DNA of 39,581 nucleotides from a virus, in IMG/VR virus record IMGVR_UViG_3300038856_000054, positions 1 through 39,581 of that record; one strand, 5' to 3'. The translations under genes were made by a program, and so were the position numbers. Below are positions 35,872 through 39,581 of the stretch, piece after piece (positions within the stretch are counted from its first letter, which is position 1; every line of letters starts with the position of its first letter). Under the pieces are notes generated by a model. The model searched no databases and was not told the origin of the DNA. It saw only the letters and a list, made by a program, of their open reading frames with translations.

Positions 35872-37097
35872 CGCTGCTTGGCGAGCCAATCGTCGAAGTT
35901 GTCGGGCGTGGCCTTGAACTTGCCGGGCGCGCGCTGCCGCCCGCTGGCGGGCCCTGCGGCCCCCCTGGACTGCGGGCGAGGGCTCAGGCCACGGCGCTGC
36001 TGCTGGGCGGGCGCGGGGCGCTGAGCGGGCTGCTGGGGCGCCTGGCCGGTGGTCTCGTGCTGCATGCCCAGTTCTTTGAGTTCCTGCTGGGTCGCCTTGG
36101 CGGCGTCGGACACCAGCTTCTGCGTGATGGGGCCCTTGCGATCCCACGAGGCGCCCAGGTGATCGGCGAACATCCGCACGCTGGCCTTCGTCTCGGGCAG
36201 CTTGATGGCCTTGAAGGCGGCGGGGCGCAGCTTGCCGATGCTATCCTGAATGGCCTGCCGGCGCCGGTCCGCATCGGTCTGCTGGCCCTGTTGCTGCTTC
36301 ATGGCGAGCTCTAACTTCTCGGCCTCCAGCTTGCGCCGCTCCTGTTGCTGCCATTCGTACGCCTGTTGTTGCTCCGGTGTCAGAGTGGCCAACCAATCGG
36401 CCTCTTTGATCATGTCCTCTGCGATCGACACCAACGGCACGCCAAGCTTTTCCAGCTCCCGTCGCGTCTGCGCTCGCGCCTTGGGCTCGTCTGTCTTCCA
36501 CACGTCCGCCATGCCGATGAAGTCCTGCTCTGCTGCCTGAAACTGCTTGCGGGCATCGGCGAGCTCCCGGCTCTTGCGACTGTAGTCCAGCTGCCGCATG
36601 CCGTTTTCGCGCAGCTCCTGGATGGTGGTCGGGATCTCCTCGTCCCCATGCTTCTGCGTGACCGTCAGGTGCTCGAGCAGTTCGTCGGGAAGCTTGCCCT
36701 CCTTCAACGCGGCCAACAGGTCCTCTTGCTTGAGCCCGTAGATCTCTTCTGCGGGCGCTTCCTCGGCCGGCTCGGCCTCGAGGTCCGGGTCCAGCTCATC
36801 GGGCTCTGGCGCCGCTTCTGCGGGGGCGGGCTCGCCGGGCTCGCCTTCCTCACCCTGCTCGGTGGGCAACTCGCCCGGCCCGTCCATCGCGCGGCCCGTC
36901 ACGGGGTCGATACCGGGCGCCGGGTCATCACCATGGATGACGCTGCCGAGCGATTGTCGCCCGCCGCCACCCGCATCGGTGGGTTGCTGCAGGGCTTCGT
37001 CGCCCTGTGGCTCGGCCCCTCCCCCGTCGTCGCCGAAATCCTGCGACCCCACGATCGCGTCGAAGTTGTCTACGCTTGGCGCGGCTTCATCACCCAT
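35868..37097 (-). CDS. Scaffold / capsid assembly protein, 409 aa
   Basis: The protein is strongly acidic at the N-terminus with Pro/Glu runs (ELPTEQGEEGEPGEPAPAEA), and the middle and C-terminus are helical and Gln/Lys/Arg-rich (QQERRKLEAEKLELAMKQQQ), ending in a basic Pro/Gln/Arg tail and DNFDDWLAKQR. This disordered-acid, coiled middle, basic-tail plan and the position between portal and capsid are those of a scaffold that directs prohead assembly and leaves the mature head. Start ATG 37097, or GTG 37100, both overlapping the portal stop. Confidence 0.75.
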   Translation of the reverse strand: MGDEAAPSVDNFDAIVGSQDFGDDGGGAEPQGDEALQQPTDAGGGGRQSLGSVIHGDDPAPGIDPVTGRAMDGPGELPTEQGEEGEPGEPAPAEAAPEPDELDPDLEAEPAEEAPAEEIYGLKQEDLLAALKEGKLPDELLEHLTVTQKHGDEEIPTTIQELRENGMRQLDYSRKSRELADARKQFQAAEQDFIGMADVWKTDEPKARAQTRRELEKLGVPLVSIAEDMIKEADWLATLTPEQQQAYEWQQQERRKLEAEKLELAMKQQQGQQTDADRRRQAIQDSIGKLRPAAFKAIKLPETKASVRMFADHLGASWDRKGPITQKLVSDAAKATQQELKELGMQHETTGQAPQQPAQRPAPAQQQRRGLSPRPQSRGAAGPASGRQRAPGKFKATPDNFDDWLAKQR

Positions 37098-39361
37098 CAC
37101 ATCGCTCCGTCAATCTCCGCCTGGCCGGGCGGCTGGGCGGGCTTGGGCAGGTCGGTGCCCGTTTCGTCCACGGGACCGAGCGTCCCGGGCTTCTTTTTGC
37201 TCGCCTTGCTCATCTCACCGTCACCCCCTGGGCTGGTGATGTTCGGCATGGGCGCTGCCGGCGCCACGGGCGCAAAGCCCCGAATGGCCGCCATGTCGGG
37301 CGGGACCTTCCGGTAGAGCCGCATGTGCTCCTCGATATGGGCGTCACGCGCCATCGTGACCTCCTGGGCCTCGTTCGGGTCGTAGTCGGCCAGGTGCTCG
37401 TTGATGTGCACCCAGGGGTTGTCGGTCAGCTTCGCCGGTACCTCGGGCACGCGTCGCTCGATCGGTGGCGGCACCAGCATGCCGGTCATCGGGTCCAGTT
37501 GCGGCATGCCGGTCATGGGGTCGATGGGCTGCGGGCCAGGCTGCTCCTCGACCTGCGGGCCCTGGCGGAGTCTGCTGTTCTCCTGTTCGACCTGGCGGAT
37601 CTCTTGCGCGGCGCTCTTGTACAGCGGCTTGACCTGCCCGGTCGTGAATGCCTGCACGACCTGCTGCGGGGTCTTGATGAGCCCCGGGATGTCCTTCATG
37701 AAGTTGGCCATCTCCAGAATGCCGCTACGCGCTCGCATCATCGGATTCTGCGTCTCCAGGTAGACATCACGCACCGGCTCGAACACGGACGCCTCGAAGT
37801 ACTGCAGGTGCCGCTCCTCGTCCTCGCCCACCACGGCGGCCAGAAACTGGCCCTCGGCGTTGTCGCGCATCATGTCGACCAGCAGCATGCACATGCGACG
37901 CCGGAAGTCGTTGAAGGCGGCGGCGCGAATGTGGCCCGCCTCCAGCGCGATGGCATGGAAGAGCGCTGCCATCGTGCCACTCTTGATGTTCTCGTCCGGC
38001 TGACCGCGCGTGACGCTGTTCTGCCCCGCCAGCACCTGGTGCACCTTCTGGAGCCAGTCGAGAAACTGAAACGCGCCTGGCGCCACCTGCGTCAGGTTGA
38101 GCCCGACGGGCTTGTCCTCCATGGAGGGCACGTAGAGCGCCGTGACACCGCTGGCGATCTGGTCGGGCGTGATCTCCGAGCCCTGCGGCAGCACGACGAG
38201 CGAGCGCGCCACGGCCGTCAGGTTGGTGGCCAGGTCGCTGGTGAGCTGCGTGGTCATCTGCTGAATCGGCAACGTGTCCCACGCCTCCGAATAACCGAAG
38301 CTCGTCCCCACCATGGGCTCCGGCTGGTACGGGATCAGCGGCATGTCGCCACGTCGATGCCGCTCACGCAACGTCCCGCGCTCCAGCACGTGCTCACCCA
38401 GGATGACCGCGTAATGGCCATCCGGCATGACGCCATCGCAGTCGTGGTACAGGTGGTGTACCAACACGTCTTCGTCGGTCGCGAGCGTGTTGTCGAACGC
38501 GAAGCTCAACTCGTACGCCTGTTCGTCGTCGAGAGTCGCGCCTTTGATCTGGTCGCGCATCTCCGGGTAGACCGCGACGAGTTCAAACTTGTTGCGACGC
38601 TCTCGCACGATGCGCCACGCGTGGTCGTCCTCGTCCTCGACGGTGGGATCGCTGATCACGTCCCACGGGCACTTGACGCGCGCCACCGGCTCGCCCGTCT
38701 TGACCTCTTGCACGAACGTCTGCCCGGTCATCGGGTCCTGCTGCTGAACCTGCTGCACCTCGCCACCATCCGGATCCCATCGGCCCCAGCCCCACATGGT
38801 GGCGAACAGCTCCGCGCGCTCGACCAGAAGCCGCTCCCGCTTCTCGCCAAAGAACTCCTCGTAGGCCCAGTTGGCCAGCGTATCGACCATCTCGGTTTGG
38901 CATGCGGCCGTATAGTTGGTGCTGAGCGTGCCGGCCTTGAAGCTCGGCCGCTCCTTGGTGGCGCCCGTCACGGTCTGCCGGATGTAGCTGTGAAGCTCAT
39001 TGACCCTGAAGCGCACCAACTCCCCGTCCTCGCCCTCGAACTCGATGCCGGACGCCTCGAAACCGCTGAACGTGCTGGGGTCGCGCCCGTAGAACTCGCT
39101 CATCATGGCGAGCCACATGTCGATGAATCCGTGCTGGAGCGCGTACTCATAGTAGAGCCGCTTCTTTTCCTTCACGTCCGCGACGAGCGAGTCATCGGAG
39201 CGCTCGCACCAATACAACTCCTCGTCCGGGATGGTCTCGCCCATCTCCTCGTCGACCTCTTGGAGCGTGGAGCCCAGCGGCTCTAGCGCGTCTTGTGGCG
39301 GCAGCGGTGGCAACTCGCCCTCGGCAAGCTCCTCCAACTCTTCGTCCCATTCAGTCGCCAT
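37097..39361 (-). CDS. Portal protein, 754 aa
   Basis: This large P22-sized portal forms the dodecameric DNA gate at the capsid vertex. Segments typical of the family: SYIRQTVTGATKERPSFKAG near residue 135, an acidic strand region (DYDLEF-like WDVISDPTVEDEDDHAWRIV), VGTSFGYSEAWDTLPIQQMT, the hinge-like NSVTRGQPDENIKSGTMAAL (~490), and a long C-terminal helix-rich crown with DPMTGMP/DPMTGML repeats and a lysine-rich end. Start ATG 39361 is 3 nt after the previous stop. The ribosome site is weak, so coupling is likely. Confidence 0.8.
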   Translation of the reverse strand: MATEWDEELEELAEGELPPLPPQDALEPLGSTLQEVDEEMGETIPDEELYWCERSDDSLVADVKEKKRLYYEYALQHGFIDMWLAMMSEFYGRDPSTFSGFEASGIEFEGEDGELVRFRVNELHSYIRQTVTGATKERPSFKAGTLSTNYTAACQTEMVDTLANWAYEEFFGEKRERLLVERAELFATMWGWGRWDPDGGEVQQVQQQDPMTGQTFVQEVKTGEPVARVKCPWDVISDPTVEDEDDHAWRIVRERRNKFELVAVYPEMRDQIKGATLDDEQAYELSFAFDNTLATDEDVLVHHLYHDCDGVMPDGHYAVILGEHVLERGTLRERHRRGDMPLIPYQPEPMVGTSFGYSEAWDTLPIQQMTTQLTSDLATNLTAVARSLVVLPQGSEITPDQIASGVTALYVPSMEDKPVGLNLTQVAPGAFQFLDWLQKVHQVLAGQNSVTRGQPDENIKSGTMAALFHAIALEAGHIRAAAFNDFRRRMCMLLVDMMRDNAEGQFLAAVVGEDEERHLQYFEASVFEPVRDVYLETQNPMMRARSGILEMANFMKDIPGLIKTPQQVVQAFTTGQVKPLYKSAAQEIRQVEQENSRLRQGPQVEEQPGPQPIDPMTGMPQLDPMTGMLVPPPIERRVPEVPAKLTDNPWVHINEHLADYDPNEAQEVTMARDAHIEEHMRLYRKVPPDMAAIRGFAPVAPAAPMPNITSPGGDGEMSKASKKKPGTLGPVDETGTDLPKPAQPPGQAEIDGAM

Positions 39362-39364
39362 CGG

Positions 39365-39581
39365 TCATCGCTTCCCCGCGGCTGAAATCACTCGCTTGCC
39401 CAGGTAGTGGTGCCGATAGTCCTGCACGTACGGGACATCGATACTCACGTCGCTGCTCTGCACCTTGCGGCGCTTGAAGCCCTTGCCGATCCAGATGCGA
39501 CCTTCACGCGGCGGGATGAATCGGTGCGTGCCGTCCGCGTACCAGAGCCGGCAGTAGTTCGGAGGCATGAAGATGTTGCCC
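39365..39581 (-). CDS. Junction-spanning protein, 3' part (through right-end repeat)
   Basis: This is the C-terminal part of the protein that starts at TTG 330. The frame enters at the right edge and includes MPPNYCRLWYADGTHRFIPP, then REGRIWIGKGFKRRKVQ, a basic strand pair, and ends at AAGKR. Positions 39455-39581 duplicate 1-127. Placing the coordinates on a circle gives one 139-residue product directly upstream of portal. Confidence 0.8.
   Translation of the reverse strand, partial: GNIFMPPNYCRLWYADGTHRFIPPREGRIWIGKGFKRRKVQSSDVSIDVPYVQDYRHHYLGKRVISAAGKR
39455..39581. repeat. Terminal direct repeat, right copy
   Basis: Identical to bases 1-127. Trimming one copy gives a circular sequence of 39,454 bp in which the gene upstream of portal is intact. 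Confidence 0.95.

Noticed and set aside
37007-39286. 759-residue plus-strand open frame opposite portal
   Set aside because: It is an antisense shadow rich in Arg/His/Leu. The minus-strand portal has family features, proper spacing and operon context.
1-39581. tRNA or other structured RNA genes
   Set aside because: No T-loop sequence with a matching acceptor stem was noticed on either strand, though a covariance search was not possible.
1-39581. CRISPR array or insertion sequence
   Set aside because: No regularly spaced 25-40 bp repeats and no transposase frame with terminal inverted repeats were seen.

Overview
The window is a complete, circularly closed genome of a GC-rich, short-tailed (podovirus-like) bacteriophage, assembled as one contig. 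The first 127 bases are repeated exactly as the last 127 (1-127 = 39455-39581), so the unique length is 39,454 bp. One gene reads in frame across the join: its 5' part is at 330-1 and its 3' part ends at 39365. The call of a short-tailed phage rests on the head and tail genes: a large terminase, a ~750-residue portal, an acidic scaffold, a major capsid protein, an adaptor, a large tail hub and three big Ala/Gly/Gln-rich proteins of the internal/ejection type. No tape-measure, tube or sheath gene is visible. The host cannot be named. The base composition, the lipoprotein signals and a Tat-like signal suggest a GC-rich Gram-negative bacterium.

There are three transcription units. (1) A leftward early operon (minus strand, ~15258 down to 4883) begins with a small XRE-type repressor. 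It continues through small zinc-ribbon and hypothetical genes, an XF1762/Mom-like acetyltransferase-fold protein, an O-like replication initiator, a DnaC-like helicase loader, an ASCH protein, a VRR-NUC nuclease and a putative membrane-anchored cell-wall hydrolase. (2) A rightward early operon (plus strand, 15409-21270) holds about sixteen very small, mostly overlapping genes. They include an ERF-type annealing protein fused to a DUF3820-like tail, several CxxC zinc-ribbon microproteins and a frameshifted HExxH lipoprotein. (3) A leftward late operon starts at a sigma70-like promoter near 4780. It runs through terminase, wraps across the contig ends into portal, scaffold, capsid, tail and ejection genes, and ends near 21292 with membrane and lipoprotein genes that may serve lysis. 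The two early operons diverge from a 150-bp control region (15259-15408) that looks like a lambda-type switch, with the repressor mRNA probably leaderless.

Replication appears lambda-like: an O-type initiator, a DnaC-type loader, and inside the initiator gene an array of GTGAC-like motifs repeated every 10 bp (11709-11803), which is the best candidate for the origin. No polymerase, primase or integrase was recognised, so the phage would depend on host replication proteins, and any lysogeny would have to be non-integrative or use an unrecognised route. Three loci show coding potential switching to the +1 frame inside a longer open frame (5149-6015, 13779-14325, 19872-20178). They are flagged as nested genes, programmed shifts or indels.
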